From Alteraquisediminimonas sediminicola (GTDB lineage: Bacteria; Pseudomonadota; Alphaproteobacteria; Sphingomonadales; Sphingomonadaceae): DNA of 64,000 bases. Shown here piece after piece: positions 36,874 to 45,563 of this stretch (positions within the stretch are counted from its first letter, which is position 1; every line of letters starts with the position of its first letter). The stretch lies in contig NZ_JAHXZS010000005.1 in assembly GCF_019740335.1 (NCBI RefSeq), positions 158,290 to 222,289 of the forward strand, in the 5' to 3' direction. The notes under the pieces were generated by a model that did no database searches, was not told the DNA's origin, and was given only the letters and a program-made list of their open reading frames with translations. A program made the position numbers and the translations under genes.

Positions 36874-38553
36874 TCAACCAAACCCTAAGACCCGCCGCTG
36901 CTCGGTCCAGTCATGTGGAAGACACGATAGGCGAAGCAGCGAGCGACTGGTCAGCTCAACCGGCTGACGTCCCGCCAGGATCGCCATGATGATATCGGGG
37001 GCGAGAAAATTAAGCCGCGCCAATCGCACCAGATGACTGCGCTGATGGCTGTCAAATGCAGGCTGTCGTGCCACCAGTTGCTGCCATGCCGCGCGGCCAG
37101 AAGCCAGCAATCTGATCAACCGCTCATCCCGTTCAGCTGGTCGACTATTGGGGGCCGCAATGACAAGCCGCAGTTCATGCCCTCTGCGCCGCAGGCGGAC
37201 CGGCACGTGCAACTGCACCTGATGGCCGATGGGCAAGGAGATGTTGACGATGCCGAGCTTATTAATCAGCGATGCACCCTCCATGCAGATCACGATCTCA
37301 TCCTGCTTGAGCGTAATGGCCGCCTGCAGATCTTCCAGCAGGGCACGCATGGTCATGGGAGCTTTCAGCTGCTCTGCTAATGTATTGCCCGCATCGGCGA
37401 GTTGATGATCGCGATCGAGCTGACCCAGTTCGGTTTGCAAACGCAGTGGATCTGTCAGCAGTTCCGTCATCGCGATACGGACCAGTGATTCTAGATCCCC
37501 AGCGGGGAGACGCCAGGTCGGTTCCGATATGCCGTCCACTGGCTTGGACACATAATAGCGATAGCGCCGTGTGCCTTTGCGGCCATGCGCCACGGTCATG
37601 GATCGTCCCAACCCATCGACGATCATATGGCGTAGGATAGAGGGCTGACCCGTATGGGGTCGAAGGGCATTGGTATTGAGCAACGCTTGTGATGCATCCC
37701 AATGTGCGCGTGATATGATCCCTTGATGCTCGCCTTGATAAAGCGCTTCCTTATGCGGGATCAGACCGGCATAGATCACATTGCGAATGATCCAATAGAG
37801 CGCGCCGGATTTGAAAGCCTGACCACCAATGGTCCGGCCATCCTTCATCGTCCGTAGCCGGGATGTGATCCCCCGGGCCGCCAGATCATCGGCCAAGGCT
37901 TTGAGCGAGCCACAGGCCTGATGGCGTTGGAAGATTAGTTGTACGGTCTTTGCTTCCTCCGGGATAATGATCAGCTTTCTATCCTGGACCATATAGCCCA
38001 ATGGCACGGGCCCACCCATCCACATCCCCTTCTTCTTGGAAGCGGCCACCTTATCCCGGATACGTTCTCCGGTGACCTCGCGCTCGAACTGGGCAAAGGA
38101 CAACAAGACATTGAGGGTCAGGCGCCCCATGCTGGTGGTCGTGTTGAATGCCTGTGTGACCGAGACAAAGCTCGCCTTGCTGCGATCAAGGATGTCCACG
38201 ATCCGGGCGAAGTCGGACAAGGCCCGCGTCAGGCGATCGACCTTATAAACGACGATGACATCGACGCGCCCGGCCTCAATCTCCGCCAACAGTTGCTTGA
38301 GTGCAGGACGCTCCATATTCCCGCCCGAATAACCGCCATCATCATAATAGTCTGGCATCTGCACCCAGCCCTCATGGCGCTGGCTGACGATATAGGCAGC
38401 ACAGGCTTCACGTTGGGCATCAAGGCTATTGAACTCCTGTTCCAGCCCCTCCTCTGTCGATTTACGGGTATAGATGGCGCAGCGGATTTGTTTGACGCCC
38501 GCTGATGGTCCTGATGGCGCATTGGACCGTACTGCCGAGCTACGCCGCGCCAT
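36874..38553 (-). CDS. Large serine recombinase
   Basis: This 559-residue protein has an N-terminal resolvase catalytic domain with RCAIYTRKSTEEG (nucleophile serine), SLDAQREACAAYI, VDRLTRALSDF and QFEREVTGERIRDKVAASK. A recombinase domain follows (GPVPLGY, LKALADDLAARGI). The zinc-ribbon-like part (RYRYYVSK) is short and cysteine-poor, and the C-terminus is helical. The ATG follows GGAG by seven bases. It overlaps the DUF2924 gene by 14 bases. The trio with DUF3489 and DUF2924 is a recurrent mobile module in alphaproteobacteria; the protein probably moves the element or a cassette within it. Confidence 0.93.
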   Translation of the reverse strand: MARRSSAVRSNAPSGPSAGVKQIRCAIYTRKSTEEGLEQEFNSLDAQREACAAYIVSQRHEGWVQMPDYYDDGGYSGGNMERPALKQLLAEIEAGRVDVIVVYKVDRLTRALSDFARIVDILDRSKASFVSVTQAFNTTTSMGRLTLNVLLSFAQFEREVTGERIRDKVAASKKKGMWMGGPVPLGYMVQDRKLIIIPEEAKTVQLIFQRHQACGSLKALADDLAARGITSRLRTMKDGRTIGGQAFKSGALYWIIRNVIYAGLIPHKEALYQGEHQGIISRAHWDASQALLNTNALRPHTGQPSILRHMIVDGLGRSMTVAHGRKGTRRYRYYVSKPVDGISEPTWRLPAGDLESLVRIAMTELLTDPLRLQTELGQLDRDHQLADAGNTLAEQLKAPMTMRALLEDLQAAITLKQDEIVICMEGASLINKLGIVNISLPIGHQVQLHVPVRLRRRGHELRLVIAAPNSRPAERDERLIRLLASGRAAWQQLVARQPAFDSHQRSHLVRLARLNFLAPDIIMAILAGRQPVELTSRSLLRLSCLPHDWTEQRRVLGFG

Positions 38554-39025
38554 GATTTTGCTCCTGTTCCCGGCACTGCATCTGCGGCTTGCGAGCCGGT
38601 GGCAACGATGGTCGCCGGAGACCGAAGAACCGCGGACCCGACCAATGGGCCTTGGTGATGTCGCGGGCGATATGGGAGAGCGAACCATAATGCCGGTCCG
38701 CATAGGTAAACCCCTCCTCCGTCACCATCACCGCATGGACATGCCCGTTCCACTCCCGCAGCAACCTTGTACCCGGCTTGAGGTGAATCTCCGGCTCACA
38801 CTCGCTAACCTCGCCATCACTCATCAGCGCCTCCAGCATCCGCAGTGCTGACGGTGGCAAGCTACCCAGTCTCTCCTGTTGAAGGTGATGGGCCAGTGAT
38901 AACCGTAACATCGAGATCGGCACTTGGGGTGCCGCCTCGCCGAATAGCTGCTGCCACTCGGCTTTGGTCTCCGCGGGTGAAAGGGTGGAAAGATGCGCCA
39001 CCCTGTCTGACACCTCGCGCGTCAT
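38540..39025 (-). CDS. DUF2924 domain protein
   Basis: This 161-residue protein matches DUF2924: LRLSLAHHLQQERLGSL near residues 40-56, then LKPGTRLLREWNGHVHAVMV and DRHYGSLSHIARDITKAHWSGPRFFGL. It is coupled to its neighbours by ATGA overlap upstream and a 14-base overlap downstream. The family nearly always sits beside a serine recombinase and may be a DNA-binding accessory factor; that role is inferred. Confidence 0.92.
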   Translation of the reverse strand: MTREVSDRVAHLSTLSPAETKAEWQQLFGEAAPQVPISMLRLSLAHHLQQERLGSLPPSALRMLEALMSDGEVSECEPEIHLKPGTRLLREWNGHVHAVMVTEEGFTYADRHYGSLSHIARDITKAHWSGPRFFGLRRPSLPPARKPQMQCREQEQNHGAA

Positions 39026-39276
39026 TGTTCTGCGCCAATAAGGTAATAGCGAGAAGTGCCATCCTTGATGGTATATTCAATCTTATAGCCGCGTTTGCGC
39101 AAGCCACTCACCGCCGCGCGGATACTATGGGGTTGCCAGCCGGTGAGTTCACCTAGGTCAGCGAGTGAAACACCGTCCTGCCGTCCAAGCAGATGCAGCA
39201 CTTGTGCCATCTTGCTGTCGGGGCGAGGTAACCAGCGTTGCGAGAGGGCATCCTGCTGGGGATGTATATTGATCAT
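39022..39276 (-). CDS. DUF3489 domain protein
   Basis: This 84-residue winged-helix-like protein contains SKMAQVLHLLGRQDGVSLADLGELTGWQPHSIRAAVSGLRKRG, the DUF3489 signature. The ATG at 39276 is preceded by GGAGG seven bases away, so longer readings are rejected. As first gene of the recombinase operon it may regulate it. Confidence 0.9.
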   Translation of the reverse strand: MINIHPQQDALSQRWLPRPDSKMAQVLHLLGRQDGVSLADLGELTGWQPHSIRAAVSGLRKRGYKIEYTIKDGTSRYYLIGAEQ

Positions 39277-39710
39277 GGGGGTGCCTCCAGATGGAGCCGG
39301 CACCGCGCCCGCTCCCACCACCCAATGCCCTGATGGTCGCACCATCAAGGCCAGCACCCGGCACCGTCATCTCGACGAATGCTCAATCACACCAATGCTC
39401 TGATAAAATCGGAAGTCGAGTGCTTTGGTGAAATGCGGGATGACAATTTAAAGAGCGCAAGTTCGATGTCTGACGGGTGCACCAATGCGAGCATAAAGCG
39501 CTCAGGTGACCGGCACCAATCCGTTCAAGTCCAAATATACGGCGCCAAGTTGTCGATCCGGACTGCCAATTTACCTATGTCCGTCATGGCAGCTCACAAC
39601 GCTTCCAAAAGTGTCCGATGATAAAAATAACGAATACTCATGGGACTGAAAAGATGGAGACCAGGTACGATTTTCTCGTTCCGGGCCTCCATTTATCGAA
39701 CAATTTTACA
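39277..39710. other. Intergenic gap between recombinase module and catabolic cluster
   Basis: About 430 bases separate the start of the DUF3489 gene and the end of the receptor gene. A small plus-strand reading frame (39379-39621) has no recognisable content or ribosome-binding site. Promoter elements for the DUF3489 operon should be here, but none is convincing. Base composition becomes visibly more AT-rich across it. Confidence 0.4.
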
Positions 39711-42125
39711 TCAGAATTTGATGCCGAATTCTGCTCCGAAAACTCGTGGCGGGGCATAATTTACCTGCCCAGTGTTATACAGACTCGCAAAATTAAATTT
39801 TTGGAGGGGTTTAGTATTATTGGTCAAATTCTTCGCGTACAATGTGACATGCCATCCAGCATCAGTGGACTCGTAAGTGATATTATAGTCGATGTTGATG
39901 AAGGAAGGCAATTTGGTGGTGGGGTCATTGAGCACGTCGACGTAGCGGGAACCCGTATAGTTGAACGACGCCTGATTGCTCAAAGTACCCTTTCCATTGA
40001 GCACCTCCGCTTCATAGCGCAACGAGCCGGTGCTCTGTATATGCGGCGCAGATCCGAGTTCGCGATTCTTCGTAACGGCCACGCCAGCGCCGACGTTAGT
40101 AACATCCTTGACCTTGGTATGCACATAGCCGGCGCCGAGGGTCAGGTCCAATCCGGACGCCAGATTGGCCCAAGTGTCAATTTCGGCTCCGTACACAATC
40201 GCATCCTTGTTGATTACTTGGATGCCGAGGGTTCCGTTGATGACGGTGAACGCCGTCGCCTGAAAGTTCTTATAGTCGTAATAGAATAAGCCCGGATTGA
40301 TCCTGATCCGGCGATCGGCACTTTGCCATTTCGCGCCTAACTCATAAGCATTATTGACTTCATTCTTGAAGGGAATAGCGCCTAAATCGAATGCAGAAAA
40401 ATTGACCAAGCCGTTATTGAATCCGCCTGATTTGACGCCCCGCTTGAAACTCGCATACAGCAGCGCATCACTGGTAACCTTGTAGTCAACGCTAAGCTGA
40501 TAATTGAGGAAGCTGGTCTTAAATCTGTCCGAATAATCCACGACAGGATCGCCAACCGGATCGGCCACACCAGTCAAATGGTTTGCGATCAGATCCCTCA
40601 TGCCATCTGCGTCGAGCGCGAGGATGCCAAAAGTGTTCCCGTTGAATGTGTAACGTCCGGTGTCTGGATAATTATGCGTGTATAGGCCCTCGACTTCCCT
40701 GAAATCGCGCGTTTCGTGGTTCCAGCGAAGGCCCGCTGCTACGGTAAGCTTGTCAGTGACGTCATAGGACACATTGCCGAAGAAAGAGTACGATTCAACC
40801 TTGGAAGTGTTCGGCGTGTATTGGACCAGACCCCCAGGCGTATCGCCGAGCTGGATCGTTTGATGGCCTTGAGCGGTGCCGGTACCGCTAACGATCGGCA
40901 GGGTCCACTGATTAGCATATTTCTGGTTGAGATAAAATCCGCCGAACGTCAGCCGCGCTTTATCAAGGTCCAGTGATGCCCTCAGTTCCTGTGTCCAATA
41001 TTTCTGATTATTGGTCTGGTATGCTGCGCAAATAGTCCGCGGCGTACCGTCGCATTCCTCAAGCGTGAATTTGAATTGCTTCAAATAACCCGTTACCGAA
41101 GTAATGTTGAACCGGCTGGTAAGGTCATAACTGATCGTCAAGAGGTGGTTCTGCACCTTGTTCCGGAAGTCGTTGATGCCGTCCGAGATTACCGTGGTGC
41201 TGTTTTGCCCAGCTTGGGACGGATTATAGCCGAAACCATCGGTTCCATCCGGCTTCCTGATCGTAGCGCCGGCAATCTGGAGCATCGGTTCTGAGCTATC
41301 GCCTCCGTTCCGCCCCTTGGAGAGGCCATATTGATATTTGTAGCGAACGCTCAGGTCATCAAGCGGATCCCAGCGCACGATTGCTCGCGCTGCCAAGAAG
41401 TTGCCTTCATGCGTATCGTTAGCGCCTTCACCTGGGCCGTCATAGAGGTTCTTCGTGGTGGCGCCGCTGGTCTCCCGCGTTGCGGAGAAGCGGATGGCGA
41501 GCCGATCTTCCACGATCGGGACATTCAATGCTCCCGACATGCCCGTAGTATCGCGGCTGCCGACGGAGACTTTCGCGCCCCCCTCCAACTCATAGGTCGG
41601 CTGGTTGGTGCGCATCACCACGGCGCCGGCGCTAGAGTTGCGACCGAAGAGCGTGCCCTGCGGCCCGCGAAGAACCTCGGCAGTGGCTATGTCGTCGGTC
41701 TGGAAGTCCACGGCAGAGCTGGAAAGGATATAGAAGTCATCGATGTAGACGGTCGTCGGCGATTCACTTCCCTCGTTGAAGTCCGCTTGGCCAATTCCGC
41801 GGACGTAAAACAGACTTGCGTTACCCTTTGAACCCCACTGCTTCTTGAACGATACGTTCGGCGTGAGACCAGCAAGTTCGCCGACCGAGTCCACTCTGAG
41901 GCTTTCGAGTTGTTTGCTGGTAAATGCCATCACCGATGCGCCGACCTTTTGGATGGATTCCGCACGTCTGTTGGCCGTGACGACTATGTCGCCGACTGCA
42001 CCGGTCGGCTCACCGGCAGACACTTGTTCGGCGGGCGCAGACTGCTGTCGATCTTGAGCAAATAACGCGGAGGGAAAGGCGCAGGTCGCCATCAGAAAGT
42101 ATGTGAAAGTATCAAATTTCTTCAT
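39711..42125 (-). CDS. TonB-dependent outer-membrane receptor
   Basis: This 804-residue receptor has a signal peptide (cleaved after ALFAQ), a TonB-box-like segment before DIVVTANRRAES, and a plug domain (about 45-165) with FYVRGIGQADFN and VLRGPQGTLFGRNSSAGAV. A 22-strand barrel follows and ends with the insertion signal FGAEFGIKF. GGGAGAG precedes the ATG. Sphingomonads use many such receptors for organic substrates as well as siderophores; beside a monooxygenase cluster, it probably imports that cluster's hydrophobic substrate. Confidence 0.94.
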   Translation of the reverse strand: MKKFDTFTYFLMATCAFPSALFAQDRQQSAPAEQVSAGEPTGAVGDIVVTANRRAESIQKVGASVMAFTSKQLESLRVDSVGELAGLTPNVSFKKQWGSKGNASLFYVRGIGQADFNEGSESPTTVYIDDFYILSSSAVDFQTDDIATAEVLRGPQGTLFGRNSSAGAVVMRTNQPTYELEGGAKVSVGSRDTTGMSGALNVPIVEDRLAIRFSATRETSGATTKNLYDGPGEGANDTHEGNFLAARAIVRWDPLDDLSVRYKYQYGLSKGRNGGDSSEPMLQIAGATIRKPDGTDGFGYNPSQAGQNSTTVISDGINDFRNKVQNHLLTISYDLTSRFNITSVTGYLKQFKFTLEECDGTPRTICAAYQTNNQKYWTQELRASLDLDKARLTFGGFYLNQKYANQWTLPIVSGTGTAQGHQTIQLGDTPGGLVQYTPNTSKVESYSFFGNVSYDVTDKLTVAAGLRWNHETRDFREVEGLYTHNYPDTGRYTFNGNTFGILALDADGMRDLIANHLTGVADPVGDPVVDYSDRFKTSFLNYQLSVDYKVTSDALLYASFKRGVKSGGFNNGLVNFSAFDLGAIPFKNEVNNAYELGAKWQSADRRIRINPGLFYYDYKNFQATAFTVINGTLGIQVINKDAIVYGAEIDTWANLASGLDLTLGAGYVHTKVKDVTNVGAGVAVTKNRELGSAPHIQSTGSLRYEAEVLNGKGTLSNQASFNYTGSRYVDVLNDPTTKLPSFINIDYNITYESTDAGWHVTLYAKNLTNNTKPLQKFNFASLYNTGQVNYAPPRVFGAEFGIKF

Positions 42126-42514
42126 TTTTATCTCTCCCTAAGTTTCTTTTTGGTATGAGCTTAGTTTAGGTATCTGCATCATAGGCCGCCCTTAAGCTGA
42201 CCGATTGGTTTACCGTGACCCAAAAATTGGCGCAGAGTGCCAATATCGATCTTCAGACAAATGAATGATGTGATTTCTTACCGCAAACCGCCAACGTCTC
42301 TCATGGCTCGAGGGGCATAGTGCGATCACATAACGCGAGTGAAAGGCCCCCGAAGACAAGTCCCGTCCCCCTTGAGGGACATGGATGACAAAATCAGCAG
42401 GTCATCACCACCAGAGAAACCCTTTACTTCTAACGGCATCAGTTCATACCGCTATGATGCGGAGATCCATATTCGTTCCGAACCCGTCCAACCCTAATCA
42501 CAGGGGCTGAAAGC
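42126..42514. other. Intergenic gap between aldehyde dehydrogenase and receptor genes
   Basis: These 389 bases are downstream of the dehydrogenase stop and upstream of the receptor start. They must hold the receptor's promoter. I see no clear -35/-10 pair, terminator with T-run or small gene. Confidence 0.4.
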
Positions 42515-44026
42515 CTATCCAAGCATCATCATGACCGACTTTGTCTCAAGATAGGCGTCGAGCGACGCCTTGCCCATGTCACGGCCGATACCGGACTGCT
42601 TGAAGCCACCAAACGGCATTGATGGGTCTAGCATACTGTGGCAATTGACCCATACAGTCCCTGCCTGGATCTTCGGGATCAACTGATGGACGCGAGCGAG
42701 ATCGTTGGACCAGATGCTGGCTCCCAATCCGTAAGGAGAATCATTCGCTTTCGCGATAACATCGTCAAGATCGTCATAAGGCATGGCCACAAGCACGGGT
42801 CCAAAGATCTCCTCGTTCACCACGCGATGATCATGATCCACATCGACGAGGACGGTTGGCTGGACAAAATAGCCCAAGCTCGCTGCGCGCTCACCACCGG
42901 TTGCAAGCCGCGCGCCACCGCTCAGGCCGATATCGATATAGTTCATTACACGTTGCATGTGCTCGTGTGTGACCAAGGGGTTGATTGTTGCCACTGGATC
43001 AAGTCCGCTCCCGACCTTCATCGCTTCAGCAATTTGCACAATCTCTCCGACGACGTTGTCGAAATCCTTCTTCGGCACATAGAGGCGGCTGCCGGCGCAG
43101 CAAACTTGTCCTTGGTTGAAGAAGATAGCGCTAGCTGCGCCGGCACCAGCCTTGGCAGGGTCGCAATCGTCGAGCACTATCACTGGTGATTTGCCGCCCA
43201 GTTCGAGCGTGAAGCGGGTCATGTTCTCTACAGATGCATGTCCGATCCGCTTGCCGACCTCAGTTGACCCTGTGAAACTGACCTTGTTGACTAGAGGGTG
43301 AGCAACCAACCGAGCGCCGGTATTCATGCCATCTCCGGTCACGATGTTGACGACGCCTGCGGGGAAGCCAGCCTCGAGGATCAGGTCCCCGAGAAACAAG
43401 GCTGTGAGAGGTGTCTGCTCGGCAGGTTTGAGAACGACTGTGCAGCCAGCAGCCAACGCCGGTCCGAGCTTCCACGCCGCAGTCAGCAAAGGAAAATTCC
43501 AAGGCACGATCGCCGCGACAACACCCACAGGCTCGCGGCGCGTAAAGTGCACCATTTCGGCCTGCAACGCGTAGGGCACTGAATGTTCGGAGGTGGTGCC
43601 TTCGATCTTGGTCGTCCAGCCTGCCATGTAGCGGAAGAAGTCAATGCTCAGCGCAATATCGACGGCGCGAGCCATCGCTACCGACTTGCCACTATCGATC
43701 GATTCCAGCTGCGCCAGGGTGTCCGCGTTTGCCTCGATCAGATCAGCCAGCCGAAGCATCAGTTTCTGTCGCTCAACCGGTCGCATACGGCTCCAAGGCC
43801 CGAAGTCCAACGCAGCTTTCGCCGACCGCAACGCGCGATCTACATCGACGGCGCCTGCGCTCGCAATCGTGCCGACACATTCTTCATTCGACGGATCGAT
43901 GGTAGTGAATGTGGCACCACCTTCGGCGGGCTGCCATTTTCCATCGATCAAGAGACCATGCTCCTGCTTTTCCAGAAAACTCAATGCTCTTTGTGAAATA
44001 AGATCGCGAACACGGGCTAGATGCAT
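42515..44026 (-). CDS. NAD(P)-dependent aldehyde dehydrogenase
   Basis: This 503-residue ALDH superfamily enzyme has the oxyanion and cofactor segment VAAIVPWNFPLLTAAWKLGP, the general-base glutamate in LELGGKSP, and the catalytic cysteine in FFNQGQVCC (about residue 309). GFKQSGIGRDMG closes the active site. Everything needed for catalysis is present. In this operon it would oxidise an aldehyde formed after ester cleavage to an acid for CoA activation. I chose the ATG at 44026; an upstream TTG is in frame. Confidence 0.95.
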   Translation of the reverse strand: MHLARVRDLISQRALSFLEKQEHGLLIDGKWQPAEGGATFTTIDPSNEECVGTIASAGAVDVDRALRSAKAALDFGPWSRMRPVERQKLMLRLADLIEANADTLAQLESIDSGKSVAMARAVDIALSIDFFRYMAGWTTKIEGTTSEHSVPYALQAEMVHFTRREPVGVVAAIVPWNFPLLTAAWKLGPALAAGCTVVLKPAEQTPLTALFLGDLILEAGFPAGVVNIVTGDGMNTGARLVAHPLVNKVSFTGSTEVGKRIGHASVENMTRFTLELGGKSPVIVLDDCDPAKAGAGAASAIFFNQGQVCCAGSRLYVPKKDFDNVVGEIVQIAEAMKVGSGLDPVATINPLVTHEHMQRVMNYIDIGLSGGARLATGGERAASLGYFVQPTVLVDVDHDHRVVNEEIFGPVLVAMPYDDLDDVIAKANDSPYGLGASIWSNDLARVHQLIPKIQAGTVWVNCHSMLDPSMPFGGFKQSGIGRDMGKASLDAYLETKSVMMMLG

Positions 44027-44099
44027 GACACAATATCCAATCAATTTGGGCTGATTTTGGCATAGCGAAAGCGGTAAGGACTAAGTTATCTGCCCTAGG

Positions 44100-44423
44100 C
44101 TAAGCCGTGTGGTCGATAACGATTTCGCTCACCAGCAGAACCGGAGCGGCATCGGTGTAATTCGGAATATCTCCGAGCACTTCACCGGAGACCGGCGTAA
44201 AAGCTGCTTGAAACGCTTCCTCCGACTTGAACAAGAGGTGACCCACGGCGTGAAAGGACGGGGCGCCATCAGGCGTACCATCACTCACCCCCTTGTCGAT
44301 GCCATACGACAGAAGGGCTTCGCCGAGACGCGCTTTTGCGAGTGGCATGTGGCGGTCCCGGTAATAATCGTGATCGAACCGTCCGCCTACAGAATAGGGA
44401 TACATCACACTCACCTTAATCAT
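44100..44423 (-). CDS. EthD family small protein
   Basis: This 107-residue protein shows the EthD pattern: IKVSVMYPYSVGGRFDHDYYRDRHMPL at the start and a closing segment with FTPVSGEVLGDIPNYTDAAPVLLVSEI. It is a ferredoxin-like dimeric barrel. GGAGAG is close before the ATG. EthD-type proteins accompany cytochrome P450 and other oxygenase clusters, with an accessory or small isomerase/decarboxylase-like role that is not settled. Confidence 0.88.
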   Translation of the reverse strand: MIKVSVMYPYSVGGRFDHDYYRDRHMPLAKARLGEALLSYGIDKGVSDGTPDGAPSFHAVGHLLFKSEEAFQAAFTPVSGEVLGDIPNYTDAAPVLLVSEIVIDHTA

Positions 44424-44490
44424 TCTCTCTCTCCTTTTGGGATGTGCCGGTACAACCCGATCGTCATTCATAGCTCCGACACCCGATGTT

Positions 44491-45540
44491 CTAGCTCTCT
44501 GAGCGTGCGAGCAACTCGATCAGATTGGCATCAAGCTGAGCCAGCATGGCGGGGTCCGTCCCGAACAAGCCGAGATGGCCATCTATGCTATCGAGCACTC
44601 GTAATTCGCTACTTGGAATCATTGCTTGTTCGGCAGCGCAATCCGCTGGGGGAAATACAGCGTCGCGGGCGAGCGGCATGACAAAGGTCTTTGCGCGAAT
44701 GCGACCCAGCGCAGCGGCGAGATCACCATTTGTATGTCGGCTCACATCACCTCGTTGCCATTTCCATATCTGATTCAATAAGTTGTTTGGATCCATCGGC
44801 GAAAAATAAGGAACCATGAAACCGTCGATGAAAGCCTCCATGCTTGCGAAGCCCATCGCTTTATGGCGGCCCTCGCGGAAGAACTCGTCGCTCCAGCCCA
44901 AAACTGTCCACAATCGCGCATGACGAGCGAGGCCTGCCGACACGTCGGTCGCGGACGTATAGGCGCCGTCCAGATACCCGGGATCGCTGGTGATCGCATC
45001 GATCAGTGTCTGGGCTAGCTGGAAGTCTAGTTCACTATTACGCGCGGTTCCGGCGATGATGCCCGCGCGTGCTATCATATCGGGGTAGCGTACAGCCCAT
45101 TCATAAGTTTGCTGCGCGCCCATTGAGGCCCCCACCATCAGCGCTAAACGGTTGATTCCGTATGTTTCGGTCACCAGTCTATGCTGTGCGCAAACATCGT
45201 CCCCAATCCTCACATGAGGAAAAGCCGGGCCCGCCAATTCATTGGCGGCATTGTGAGGTGAGGTCGAAAGCCCGCTACCGATCTGATTGACAACAATGAT
45301 GAAATAGCGACGCGGATCAAGTGCTCTCCCATCGCCGATTAGCACCTGCTGGATGATACCGCTCGTCCCCGAATACCAGGTTGGAACAAGGATCGCGTTA
45401 TCTTTCTCTGTGTTCAGCTCGCCGTAGGTAGCTACGGCAAGCTGGCAGCGAGGCAGCACGCCGCCATCCTCAAGCGGTAGATCTCCAACGTCGATGAGCG
45501 TGAACGGCCCATGTTTTTCGGATGTGTAAAAGTCAACCAT
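44491..45540 (-). CDS. MetX-like alpha/beta hydrolase
   Basis: This 349-residue protein has the homoserine O-acetyltransferase-like fold with a complete triad: Ser139 in GASMGAQQ, Asp293 in ARDAVFPP and His322 in DGHLGLFG. NSELDFQ-type residues that fix homoserine are only partly kept. Set directly behind a Baeyer-Villiger-type monooxygenase (24-base gap), it is more likely an esterase or lactonase cutting the monooxygenase product than a methionine enzyme. The start at 45540 is preferred because the longer reading would overlap the monooxygenase gene. Confidence 0.88.
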   Translation of the reverse strand: MVDFYTSEKHGPFTLIDVGDLPLEDGGVLPRCQLAVATYGELNTEKDNAILVPTWYSGTSGIIQQVLIGDGRALDPRRYFIIVVNQIGSGLSTSPHNAANELAGPAFPHVRIGDDVCAQHRLVTETYGINRLALMVGASMGAQQTYEWAVRYPDMIARAGIIAGTARNSELDFQLAQTLIDAITSDPGYLDGAYTSATDVSAGLARHARLWTVLGWSDEFFREGRHKAMGFASMEAFIDGFMVPYFSPMDPNNLLNQIWKWQRGDVSRHTNGDLAAALGRIRAKTFVMPLARDAVFPPADCAAEQAMIPSSELRVLDSIDGHLGLFGTDPAMLAQLDANLIELLARSES

Positions 45541-45563
45541 GGCGTGCTGTCCAATTTTTGAGG

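Noticed and set aside
39618..40289. 223-codon plus-strand frame opposite the receptor gene
   Set aside because: It lies antisense to the end of a full-length TonB-dependent receptor and has no family match.
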